Source: Henriciella algicola (GTDB taxonomy: Bacteria; Pseudomonadota; Alphaproteobacteria; Caulobacterales; Hyphomonadaceae). From it: 64,000 bases of DNA. Position numbers and translations under genes: made by a program. The stretch spans positions 584,310 to 648,309 of the forward strand of contig NZ_QWGA01000007.1 in NCBI RefSeq assembly GCF_003576245.1, read 5' to 3'. A model generated the notes under the pieces. It was not told the DNA's origin and did not search any database. It was given only the letters and a program-made list of their open reading frames with translations. This document shows positions 28,467-36,944 of this stretch, one piece after another. How positions within the stretch are numbered: position 1 is the first letter of the stretch; every line of letters begins with the position of its first letter.

Positions 28467-29408
28467 CTATGCGTAGAAGCGATAGTCTTTCTCGATCTGC
28501 AGACCGAGCGCGTTATTGGACTGAAGGATGGACTGGATGAATTCGTGCAGGCCGCCGTCAAAGATTGTCTCCACATCAGTACTGATGAGACGGCTCAAGG
28601 TTGCCTCGCACAGTTCGCGGCTTGGCCGGGCCTCGCCATATTCCTGCTCAAGATAGCCAAGATTGCGCGACAGGTTCGAATAGCAGAATGCGATGGAGCG
28701 CGGCAGGCGCTGATCGAGGATGAGGAACTCCGCAATCGCGCGCGGTCCGCTTTCTTTATTGAGCCACGCGAAGCTGCGCTCAGCTGCCGCTGACCTGAGG
28801 ATCGCCTCCCATTGGAAGTTGTCGATCGTCGAGCCAACCATCGAGACCGACGGCAACAGCACGAAGTATTTCACGTCCAGGATGCGCGCGACATTGTCCG
28901 CCCGCTCCGTGAACGTGCCAATCCGGCAGAAATTGAAGATGTCGTTGCGCAGCATTGTGCCATGAAGGGCGCCGCGCACCTGCGCACTCTGCTGGCGAAT
29001 GAGCTCGAGGACGTTTGGCAGGTCGGCATCCGAGACACGCTGCGAAAGGGCATCTTTAAGCTTCATCCAGGTGTCGTTGACCGCTTCCCAGACTTCACGC
29101 GTCAGCGCGACACGGACCACGCGCGCATTGTTGCGCGCGGCCTCTACCACAGACATGACGCTGGACGGGTTGGACCGGTCGCGAAGGATATAGTCGATGA
29201 CGTCAGAGCGCTTCACATGCTCATGCGTTTGGAGGAACATCTCTTTGACGTTTGCGGTCGAGAGGACCGATTCCCACTCCGCATCGTCCGGCGCGGAGCG
29301 AGTCATCGTCATGCGGGAGCCGGCCTCGATCAGACGGGCATTGTTGGCGCTGCGCTCAAGGTAGCGGCACATCCAGAAGAGGCCGCCCGCTGTCTTACCT
29401 AGCATCAT
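28467..29408 (-). CDS. Alpha-E domain-containing protein
   Basis: A 313-residue, largely alpha-helical protein of the alpha-E (DUF403) family. It begins with the conserved GGLFWMCRYLERSANNARLIEAG and contains RTDNVARILDVKYFVLLP-like sequence (ERADNVARILDVKYFVLL), both diagnostic. The biochemical role is unknown; the family is almost always encoded with a circularly permuted ATP-grasp protein and a transglutaminase-like protein, as here. Its start overlaps the stop of the ATP-grasp gene (ATGA at 29405-29408), so the pair is translationally coupled. No signal peptide or membrane span is seen. Confidence 0.9.
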   Translation of the reverse strand: MMLGKTAGGLFWMCRYLERSANNARLIEAGSRMTMTRSAPDDAEWESVLSTANVKEMFLQTHEHVKRSDVIDYILRDRSNPSSVMSVVEAARNNARVVRVALTREVWEAVNDTWMKLKDALSQRVSDADLPNVLELIRQQSAQVRGALHGTMLRNDIFNFCRIGTFTERADNVARILDVKYFVLLPSVSMVGSTIDNFQWEAILRSAAAERSFAWLNKESGPRAIAEFLILDQRLPRSIAFCYSNLSRNLGYLEQEYGEARPSRELCEATLSRLISTDVETIFDGGLHEFIQSILQSNNALGLQIEKDYRFYA

Positions 29409-30832
29409 GACTCAAGCACCCATGTATCTTTGGTGCCACCGCCCTGGCTCGAGTTCACGACCAGTGAACCTTTTTTAAGCGCGACGCGCGTGAGACCGCC
29501 CGGGGTGATGTCGATGCCGTTTGGCGAGACGAGCACGAAGGGGCGAAGGTCGACATGCCGCGGAGCAAGGCCCTTATTGGTGAAGATTGGCACCGTCGAA
29601 AGCGCGAGCGTTGGCTGGGCGATATAGCCATCGGGCTTCGCTTTCAGCTTGGCGCGAAAATCAGCGATTTCCTTGCGGCTGGCTGCCGGGCCGACGAGCA
29701 TGCCGTAGCCGCCAGAGCCGTGAACTTCCTTCACAACGAGCTCTGACAAATTGTCGAGCACATAGGCGAGCGAGTCCGGCTCTGAGCATCGCCAGGTCGG
29801 GACGTTCGGAAGCTTTGCCTTCTCGCCTGTATAGAACTCGACGATGTCCGGCATGTAGGAATAGATCGCCTTGTCGTCCGAGATGCCTGTTCCCGGCGCA
29901 TTCGCGATCGTGATCCCCCCTGCCCTGTAGACGTCGAGTATACCCGGCACGCCAAGCATCGAGTCCGGATTGAAGTTCAGCGGGTCAAGGAAGGCATCGT
30001 CTACTCGGCGGTAGAGGACATCAACCGCCGTGTACCCTTGTGTGGTGCGCATCGCGACACGGCCATTCACGACGCGAAGGTCATGCCCCTCGACAAGCTC
30101 TGCGCCCATTTCGTCGGCCAGAAAAGCGTGCTCGAAATAGGCAGAGTTATGAATGCCCGGCGTCAGCACGGCGATGACCGGTTTGCCATCGCAGGCCGGC
30201 GGCGCGCAGGCGGCAAGCGACCGGCGCAGGCGCTTCGGGTAGGTCGATACCGGGCACACACGGTTCTGAATGAAGAGCTCGGGAAACATCTCGAACATCG
30301 TCTCGCGGTTTTCGAGCATGTAGGAGACGCCCGATGGCGTGCGCGCATTGTCTTCGAGAACGAAGAACTCATCCTCGCCCGTGCGAACGATATCTGTGCC
30401 GACAATATGGGTGTAGATGCTGCCGGGCGGCTCCACGCCGATCATCTTCGGCAGATAGGCTTCATTATTGCTGATCATGTGCGCAGGGATACGCCCCGCC
30501 TTCAGGATCTCCTGGCGATGATAAATATCGTGAAGGAAGGCGTTCAGCGCGCGCACGCGCTGCTCGATACCTTCGGACAGTTTTTGCCATTCGCGTTTGG
30601 ACAAAACGTGCGGAACGATGTCGAACGGGATCAGCCGTTCGTTAGCTTCTTCGCGGCCGTAAACATTAAAAGTAATACCTGTGCGCCTGAACGCCTGCTC
30701 GGCTTCTTCGGCTTTTCTGCGGAGGCGCGCATTCTGCTCGCCTTCAAACCATTTATGATACGACTTGTACGGTTCACGCGGCTCGTCGCCTGTTCCGAAC
30801 ATCTCATCGAATGGCTGTTTGTCTTTCGACAT
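29405..30832 (-). CDS. Circularly permuted ATP-grasp type 2 protein
   Basis: A 475-residue protein of the DUF404/DUF407 circularly permuted ATP-grasp family, predicted to ligate a carboxylate to an amine with ATP. Family segments include GITFNVYGREEANERLIPFDIVP, FLHDIYHRQEILKAGRIPA, FFVLEDNARTPSGVSYMLENR, LTPGIHNSAYFEHAFLADEMGAELVEG and VVKEVHGSGGYGMLVGP. The start MSKDKQPFDEMFG at 30832 is preferred to an in-frame codon at 30868, because family members begin there. It is the first gene of the Anbu operon. An unknown peptide or amide product made here and handled by the other members is an attractive but unproven idea. Confidence 0.91.
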   Translation of the reverse strand: MSKDKQPFDEMFGTGDEPREPYKSYHKWFEGEQNARLRRKAEEAEQAFRRTGITFNVYGREEANERLIPFDIVPHVLSKREWQKLSEGIEQRVRALNAFLHDIYHRQEILKAGRIPAHMISNNEAYLPKMIGVEPPGSIYTHIVGTDIVRTGEDEFFVLEDNARTPSGVSYMLENRETMFEMFPELFIQNRVCPVSTYPKRLRRSLAACAPPACDGKPVIAVLTPGIHNSAYFEHAFLADEMGAELVEGHDLRVVNGRVAMRTTQGYTAVDVLYRRVDDAFLDPLNFNPDSMLGVPGILDVYRAGGITIANAPGTGISDDKAIYSYMPDIVEFYTGEKAKLPNVPTWRCSEPDSLAYVLDNLSELVVKEVHGSGGYGMLVGPAASRKEIADFRAKLKAKPDGYIAQPTLALSTVPIFTNKGLAPRHVDLRPFVLVSPNGIDITPGGLTRVALKKGSLVVNSSQGGGTKDTWVLES

Positions 30833-31102
30833 GCGTCTCGCTTGTACCTTTCCACAGCTATACATCACACCTAGCTGCCGGAAATTTTGGAGGCAATGGC
30901 GCGCGGGCTGACCAGACGGACTTAGATTGCGCCTGCCGCAAAACCAGTCACGAAACCAAGACTTTAAGCTCCAAACTTAAAAAACGCGCACTTCTGCCGA
31001 AGGCGCGTTGGGTGAGCGGTGCTGTGATTGGAAAGCAACACTTATCCCTACCATCTGCGAACACGAATGCAACCGTTAACGGCATTTCACGTTGTGGTCA
31101 GC

Positions 31103-32425
31103 ATGAGACAGATGCAACACACCAACCCGATCACGCCGGTTGAGGGGCCGGAAGAGAACCCACCCCTGGAAGTCGCGCTGCTGACGTGGGAATACCCGCC
31201 CATTCCGACAGCGAAAGGCCGCGTGGCCTGCGAAGTCGCGCATGGTCTTGCGCGTCATGGTGTGAACGTTCGCGTCTTTACGATGGACCGCGACGATGTC
31301 GTCCGCACCGATCATGAGCGCATTGAGGTTATCGGTTGCGCCGGCCGCATCACGGGCCTTCGCCGTCTGATGCGCAAGATCCCGGGTCTTGAGTTTGCAG
31401 CAACCGCTGCAGCCTTCCGCGAGTGTGTGCATGAAGAACATGAGCGCCGCCCATTCGATCTGATTGAAGCCTCAAATTGGGGCGCGCCCGCCGCTATGCT
31501 GATGGACTGCGGTCTGCCGATTGTTATCCGCAACTCTGCGCCGCACGGAATTGATGAAGCTGACGCGAGCACACTCGGCCAGCGCATTTCCAACCGCATC
31601 GTCAGCGGCATGGAAGCGCGCTGCAACCACAGCGCCGATGCCATCATCTCCAACAGCCGAAGCCACGCGAACGCAATCCGCAACTGGTATGACATCACAC
31701 CAGGTCTCATTCACATGGTCACCCCGCTTTCGGTTGATCCGGTGATCAGGAAAGCTGGCATCTCTGCCCAATTTCCGCCTGCCCATGCCCGGCTTCGCCT
31801 CGCCTATATCGGCGACGATAGCGAGCGTAAGGGCTTCGACGAAATGCTTCTGGCCTTCCAGAAAGTCAGTGAACAGCTCCGTGATCAGGGTGAGCCCCTC
31901 CCCGAGCTTCATCTGATGGGCCTCGAAAGCGGTGCGTTGGATGCGCGGGTATCGCAGCTTGGCGTGTCGACGAGCCTGCTGGAACAGGTCTTTGACTATG
32001 GCCGCGTCACAGATGAATCGATGACGCACATTCTGGCACGCTGCCAGGCCGTGCTCGCACCATCGCGCTATCAGTCCTTCGGATCAGTCTATCACGAAGC
32101 AGCCGCATTCGGCCGCCCGCTGATCGCTTGCGCCGAAGATCCAGCTGCTGTTGAGCACATCCACCGCCACGGTTGCGGTCGGCTGGCAGAAGCATGCACG
32201 CCGGACGCTATCGCCGAAACCGTACTCAACCTCTTCAATGACCGCCACACCATGCTCGAAATGCGTAAGGCGGGTCTCGAAGCGGCCAAATCCTGGACTC
32301 GTGAAGAACTCGGTGCCCGCACCCTTCAGATCTACCGCCGCGCCATGCGCCTCGAAGCCATCGACATCCCGGGCAGCCAGCATTCTCGCGGCTATCATGG
32401 CGCTCTGGAGCAAGTTCGGATCTAA
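31103..32425 (+). CDS. Glycosyltransferase family 4 protein
   Basis: About 440 residues of a GT-B fold retaining glycosyltransferase. The N-terminal domain starts VALLTWEYPPIPTAKGRVACEVAHGLARHGVNVRVFTMD. The C-terminal nucleotide-sugar domain contains LRLAYIGDDSERKGFDEML, VLAPSRYQSFGSVYHEAAAFGRPLIA and CGRLAEACTPDAIAETVL. The start is uncertain: ATG at 31067, 31103 or 31112 and TTG at 31028 are all in frame and none has a good ribosome site. It is divergent from the Anbu operon and followed by a strong terminator, so it is a monocistronic sugar gene outside the main locus. Donor and acceptor are unknown. Confidence 0.85.
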   Translation: MRQMQHTNPITPVEGPEENPPLEVALLTWEYPPIPTAKGRVACEVAHGLARHGVNVRVFTMDRDDVVRTDHERIEVIGCAGRITGLRRLMRKIPGLEFAATAAAFRECVHEEHERRPFDLIEASNWGAPAAMLMDCGLPIVIRNSAPHGIDEADASTLGQRISNRIVSGMEARCNHSADAIISNSRSHANAIRNWYDITPGLIHMVTPLSVDPVIRKAGISAQFPPAHARLRLAYIGDDSERKGFDEMLLAFQKVSEQLRDQGEPLPELHLMGLESGALDARVSQLGVSTSLLEQVFDYGRVTDESMTHILARCQAVLAPSRYQSFGSVYHEAAAFGRPLIACAEDPAAVEHIHRHGCGRLAEACTPDAIAETVLNLFNDRHTMLEMRKAGLEAAKSWTREELGARTLQIYRRAMRLEAIDIPGSQHSRGYHGALEQVRI

Positions 32426-32446
32426 CGATCCAAAATTAGCATCTGC

Positions 32447-32479
32447 AGCCCCGTGTCCAATCAGGATACGGGGCTTTTT
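32447..32479 (+). terminator. Rho-independent terminator after the GT4 gene
   Basis: AGCCCCGTGTCC / GGATACGGGGCT with loop AATCA forms a 12-base stem with one G-T pair, followed by five T. It lies 22 bases after the stop. Confidence 0.85.
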
Positions 32480-33429
32480 GATTATTCTGCGGAAGTCCGT
32501 CTCACTTCATTCTGTTTAAAACAAGCACGGTGGATTCCACGAGACTAAGCCTTGTTATGGTTAGCAATTCTCGGACAGCGCGAATTGCTGGTAGATCATT
32601 CGCCTAGCCGCGAGTGCACAACCTGCAGTCAACCCGAAAATAGATATCATTTTAAAATTTATCCGGTTGACCCGGTAGGTCTGGCGGGACTAACTCACGC
32701 TAGAAATGTTGTGTGGGGAGACGCAATTCTGCTTCACCCTGCACTGCGGTAGCCGTTTTAGAAGCAACGCCCTTTTTCGCCTCAACTTTATAATTATCCA
32801 TCATCAGTGGGGCCATTATCGTTAATATTCTTTGAGCGACTGCGCAATTCGGGACTAAAGTGTGTCGTCTAAAATATTATCTTGAGCGCGGGCAGCAGTG
32901 ACGCCCTCCTAAAAAGAAACCCCTTATGTACGGCAATGGCACCCCGTTCAGATGTGCAATCCTCGCCCCCCCCCCCAGATGCATCAGTACGATTCCGCAC
33001 ACTACGCGCTCTCCAGTTCCACGGCTACTGAGATGCACAACGCATATTCTCAGCGCTCAAGCACCTCATACCTCAGTTTGTGTCGGAGGCCTCAATGAGA
33101 AGGGCTACCCACTCGATGACGGGCGCTTCATCGTCGACGTCGACGGCCTATCTTTGCTCTACGTGAGCTAGACTTTGCTAGGCGATCCGACCAAGGCGAA
33201 AGATAGAATAGCCGCATCCACTTTACCCTTGCGATCTGGCGCGCGAGAAGGTCGCTGCCGATTTCGAGGTGATGAGAACAGAAGGTGTAAATCTAGGCAT
33301 CACCACATAAAGCCAAGGCCAAACGTGCGTTCTTGGTCGCGGGAAAATCGGCCTTCGTCGCCTCTTACCGCAGCATAACAAGTTCTTCGAATTCAAAAGA
33401 TCACCCATGCTGATCACGCAAAGGATGAA
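32480..33429. other. Gene-poor spacer left of the polysaccharide locus
   Basis: About 950 bases with no recognisable gene on either strand. Open frames are short, lack ribosome sites and show no family signature. Composition is irregular, AT-rich in places (32640-32880), and the stretch contains an 11-base C run. It is probably remnant DNA at the edge of an acquired sugar locus, plus the promoter for the genes from 33430. Confidence 0.5.
32966..32976. repeat. Homopolymer tract of 11 C
   Basis: Eleven consecutive C residues in non-coding DNA. A tract of this length is prone to slippage. It is not inside a recognisable gene, so phase variation cannot be claimed. Confidence 0.9.
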
Positions 33430-34236
33430 ATGATGCTAAAGAGTGCTTTGAAGGCTGTTGGAATGAAGTTAATTCCTCGTGTCACCTTGGAATTGCTTTC
33501 AGCTCGATCACAAAGACAAATCATGGAACGAGAACGTTCGAGCGGTCGCTTGGACGCCTCGCGAAAGTTTATCGAAAAACATGGGCGAACAGTTTTGAGG
33601 GGCCCCTTCAAGGGTATGCAGTATCCCGAAGATACTGCGCGCGAGCGCAATCTCGTACATCGCCTATGTGGGAGCTATGAATCTGAACTCCACCCCTGGG
33701 TCGAGGAGATTGCTCGGAAAGACTATGCAATGCTGCTAGATATCGGCACCGCAGATGGTTTCTATTCAGTAGGCTTTGGACTTCTAATGCCGAACACTCG
33801 GGTTGTCGGCTTCGACACAGATCGCTGGGCGCGCAAAGCCACGAGGAAGCTTGCTCTTGTGAACGAAGCGTCCAATGTCGATACTCAAGCGATGTGCGAC
33901 AACGCGTGGATCAATAGTCACGTACTACCGAACACCCTCATTTTTTCCGACTGTGAAGGCTATGAGGCGGTGCTTTTCGATTTGAACAAAAGCCCGATTC
34001 TAGAGCAGTGCGACATGATAATCGAGCTTCACGAAAGGCCTGCTCCTGGGGTTGAAAAATTACTCCGGGAGCGGTTCGCAAAAACACATAACTGCCGAAT
34101 GGTAACATATGTTGATCACGACCCGGCCTCATTTCCAGAGCTGGAGGACGTCGAACCACGTATGCGCGAACTCGTGATAAGTGAGGGCCGCGGCGGCCCA
34201 CAGAATGTCATATTTCTCACACGCCGCACGGATTAG
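33430..34236 (+). CDS. SAM-dependent methyltransferase, FkbM-like
   Basis: A 268-residue protein with a class I methyltransferase core. The SAM-binding loop is LLDIGTADGFYSVGFGLL (about residues 97-114), followed by an acidic residue in VVGFDTD. The later segment IFSDCEGYEAVLFDL matches the D-x-EG-x-E signature of FkbM-type O-methyltransferases. It would methylate a sugar or a secondary metabolite. It is the first gene of polysaccharide block A and reads toward the flippase, 15 bases away. The N-terminal 85 residues are basic and not recognised. Confidence 0.75.
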   Translation: MMLKSALKAVGMKLIPRVTLELLSARSQRQIMERERSSGRLDASRKFIEKHGRTVLRGPFKGMQYPEDTARERNLVHRLCGSYESELHPWVEEIARKDYAMLLDIGTADGFYSVGFGLLMPNTRVVGFDTDRWARKATRKLALVNEASNVDTQAMCDNAWINSHVLPNTLIFSDCEGYEAVLFDLNKSPILEQCDMIIELHERPAPGVEKLLRERFAKTHNCRMVTYVDHDPASFPELEDVEPRMRELVISEGRGGPQNVIFLTRRTD

Positions 34237-34251
34237 CAACGCAGATGATCA

Positions 34252-35820
34252 ATGCCAGACAACTCCCAGCACGGTGAAGAGCTTTCCTCCCAGAGCGCGG
34301 AACGAGTGCGCCTGCGTCGCCGAGAGAATTCTCTAAATCCGGTAGCGGGGGATGCCAGCTTAAGTGTGAGGGTGGCCCGAGGCAGCACGGTGGCGTTGGG
34401 ATCACATGGCATCTTCCTTGTGCTCCAGATTGCACAGCTTGCAATTCTTTCCCGCCTGCTCACGCCTGACGACTTCGGCGTGGTCGGCATGGCTTTAGCA
34501 GTAACTGGCTTCATCCGCCTTTTTCAGGACATGGGCCTTACATCTGCCACGATACAGCGGCGCCATATAAACCAGTCCTTGGTGAGCGCGCTTTTCTTTT
34601 TGAATATTGCTGTAGGCTTTGGCCTAATGCTGTTGTGCTGGATCGCTGCGCCCCTCGCTGGTTGGCTATTCAATGATGAGCGAGTGACCCTCGTAATCGT
34701 TACGCTCGCGCTTACGATGCCCATGCTTGCGCTTCGCGCTCAACATCGTGCAATTGTCAGTCGGCGAATGGAATTCGTCACGCTCAATTTAGGACAGCTC
34801 GTTTCTAATGCTGCAGGGGTGTTAGTTGCTTGTAGCACGGCATGGAGGACCGATCTCGGCTACTGGTCGATCGTCGCAGGTCAACTGGTCACCGGCGCCG
34901 CCGATGTTCTATTTTTCTGGATCGCATCGTCTTGGCGACCGTCAATTCCAAAGCGCGGCAGCGGAGTGCGCTCAGCGGTCGATTTTGGCGCAAGAATAAT
35001 GCTTTCAAATATCTTGGGTTGGATGTGGAAACAATCGGACAACGGCCTGATTGGCTGGCGTTGGGGAAGCGAAAATTTAGGCTACTATGCGCGCGCCTAC
35101 TCTCTTCTTCTTGTGCCGTTGATGCTTATAAGCGGGCCAGTGGCTTCGGCTGTAATCCCGGCACTTAGTCGCCTCCAAGACGAGCGCGAAAAATGGGCTG
35201 ATTTGTTCACGCGCGCGGCTCGTGCTGTCACAGCGCTAAGTGCGTTGTTTGCGACAGTATTGTTCGTCAATGCGGACTTCATCATTGATATTGCGCTTGG
35301 GCCGGGCTGGGACAAGAGCACAATCATCTTCGCAGTTCTGATACTATCGATTGTACCGAGCATCGCTTGGGAACTGGCTCGGTACGTTTTCCTTTCGCTT
35401 GGACGGAGCGACGTGATGCTCAAATACAGCCTTGTGGCCGGCCCACTACATCTCGTCGCATTTGCAATCGGTCTGCAGTACGGCGCGGTCGGTGTGGCTT
35501 GGAGCCTAGTCGCGGTCTCGTGGCTTCTCGCTGTTCCTATTCTTGTCGTTTCCGCTCGCACTGCAAGCATTTCGTCCAGACGCCTGATTATCGATGTTGC
35601 TCCTCCCGTGGCTGGCTTCGCCGCCGCTGTCGGCGCTATCCCACTGCTTGCTGGACTGGACGCCTCGCCAATTATTCGTGCTCTGGCTCTCGCTACGGTC
35701 GCCTCGGTGCTTTTCATCGTTGGCACAGCTGCCGTCGCTGCGTTTTGCGCTTCATGGCGAAGCGATATTAACTGGGCAGTCAACTGGGTCGAGCAGATTA
35801 TTAAGAAAAGGGCGGTTTGA
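34252..35820 (+). CDS. Wzx-type oligosaccharide flippase (MOP/PST family)
   Basis: A 522-residue integral membrane protein with about 12-14 hydrophobic segments. After a 45-residue polar N terminus it reads GSTVALGSHGIFLVLQIAQLAILSRLLTPDDFGVVGMALAV, the start of polysaccharide-transport family proteins. LTSATIQRRHINQSLVSALFFLN is typical of WzxC-like lipopolysaccharide flippases. It would turn undecaprenyl-linked repeat units from the cytoplasmic to the periplasmic face for the Wzy-like polymerase encoded at 39331. A glycosyltransferase start follows within 40 bases. Confidence 0.88.
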   Translation: MPDNSQHGEELSSQSAERVRLRRRENSLNPVAGDASLSVRVARGSTVALGSHGIFLVLQIAQLAILSRLLTPDDFGVVGMALAVTGFIRLFQDMGLTSATIQRRHINQSLVSALFFLNIAVGFGLMLLCWIAAPLAGWLFNDERVTLVIVTLALTMPMLALRAQHRAIVSRRMEFVTLNLGQLVSNAAGVLVACSTAWRTDLGYWSIVAGQLVTGAADVLFFWIASSWRPSIPKRGSGVRSAVDFGARIMLSNILGWMWKQSDNGLIGWRWGSENLGYYARAYSLLLVPLMLISGPVASAVIPALSRLQDEREKWADLFTRAARAVTALSALFATVLFVNADFIIDIALGPGWDKSTIIFAVLILSIVPSIAWELARYVFLSLGRSDVMLKYSLVAGPLHLVAFAIGLQYGAVGVAWSLVAVSWLLAVPILVVSARTASISSRRLIIDVAPPVAGFAAAVGAIPLLAGLDASPIIRALALATVASVLFIVGTAAVAAFCASWRSDINWAVNWVEQIIKKRAV

Positions 35821-35858
35821 ACGCTGTCTTGGCAGCTGCGTCATGTCGCGGAATTATT

Positions 35859-36944
35859 ATGCACATCATACTGATCGGCTATCTCCACAATCATGGCGGC
35901 ATTCAGACCCACACCCATTGGCTTGCCAATGGGCTGGTCTCACGCGGCCACAGCGTCGAAGCAATTACACCCGGGCCGCAGCGTAATGACCCGCCGGGCC
36001 TGCCTCAGAATGGGCACTATGAGATTAGCGAATACCGCACTATCGGCGATATCCTTCGGATTGGTCGAAAGGCGCGCCCCCGCCCCGATGCAGTGGTCGT
36101 GGCAGGCACAGGCTGGAAGGCGATGACACTAGCTTACGCGATCAAAGGTGCACGGCGGCGCGTCTTCTTCGAAGTGATGAGCGGAGAGCGCAATACTTGG
36201 TTAGATCCACGTGATATGGCTCGCATCGGTTTCCATGCGATGGTGGCCCAAGGCAGCGGCGTCGAACGCGCATTCGTTCGCGAATTTTCATGGTGCCGGC
36301 CACATGTGACCATCCCCGCATTGCCGGAGCCTCTGGAGGTCGAGGCCAACATTCCGGTGGCGCCGAAGCTGCCGCGGGGAGGAGAAGGCAAACTTCGCCT
36401 TGGCTATTTCAGCCGCCTCATTAATTACAAGGGGGCAGGCTGGCTAATCGAGAATTGGGATTGTCTTTCTCAGCATGCCGAGCGGCTCGATATTTGGGGT
36501 ACGGGCCCGGCCCACGATGAATTTGCTGCGTTAATCAACAAGAATGGACTTGGAGACCGCATCTCACTCAAAGGGCGCTATCCGCGTGGGCAAGAGTATA
36601 TCAATCTGCTCCAGCGGTATGACCTCACACTTTTGCCGACTTGGGGGAAAGAGGGCGCGCCGCTGGTGTTGCTGGAATCGATGGCCTGCGGCGTGCCGTT
36701 TGTTGCCAATGGTGTTGGTGGCATTCCCGACTATGCCAACCCACAAAGCGCGATCACATCGGGCAAACTCGAGGAGTTTCTTTTACTTTATAATGATTTA
36801 GCGGCGCGTATAGGCCGTGGCGAGATTGATGGCGAGGCGCTGCAGGAACATTACCGACAAAACTTCAGTTTTGAACGACTTGTTGATCAGTGGGAAGGAT
36901 TTCTCAACTCGCCCCTTCCTGCAGTTGCCGGAAAGCAGCAATGA
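35859..36944 (+). CDS. Glycosyltransferase family 4 protein
   Basis: A 361-residue GT-B glycosyltransferase. The N terminus MHIILIGYLHNHGGIQTHTH has the glycine-rich acceptor-domain loop. The donor domain includes LRLGYFSRLINYKGAGWLIENW, ISLKGRYPRGQEYINLLQRYDLTLLPTWGKEGAPLVLLESMACGVPFVANGVGGIPD, with the EX7E-type region around LLESMACG. ATG at 35859 is preferred; a TTG at 35817 would overlap the flippase stop and add 14 unrelated residues. The stop overlaps the next start (ATGA). It adds one sugar of the repeat unit; which one cannot be read from sequence. Confidence 0.87.
   Translation: MHIILIGYLHNHGGIQTHTHWLANGLVSRGHSVEAITPGPQRNDPPGLPQNGHYEISEYRTIGDILRIGRKARPRPDAVVVAGTGWKAMTLAYAIKGARRRVFFEVMSGERNTWLDPRDMARIGFHAMVAQGSGVERAFVREFSWCRPHVTIPALPEPLEVEANIPVAPKLPRGGEGKLRLGYFSRLINYKGAGWLIENWDCLSQHAERLDIWGTGPAHDEFAALINKNGLGDRISLKGRYPRGQEYINLLQRYDLTLLPTWGKEGAPLVLLESMACGVPFVANGVGGIPDYANPQSAITSGKLEEFLLLYNDLAARIGRGEIDGEALQEHYRQNFSFERLVDQWEGFLNSPLPAVAGKQQ

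Noticed and set aside
32966..32976. Phase-variation switch in the C11 tract
   Set aside because: The tract is not within a coding frame or a clear promoter spacer.
33093..33171. A short frame ending GYPLDDGRFIVDVDGL that faintly recalls the ribose-5-phosphate isomerase end
   Set aside because: Only a dozen residues are similar and the upstream frames carry nothing of that family; it may be chance.
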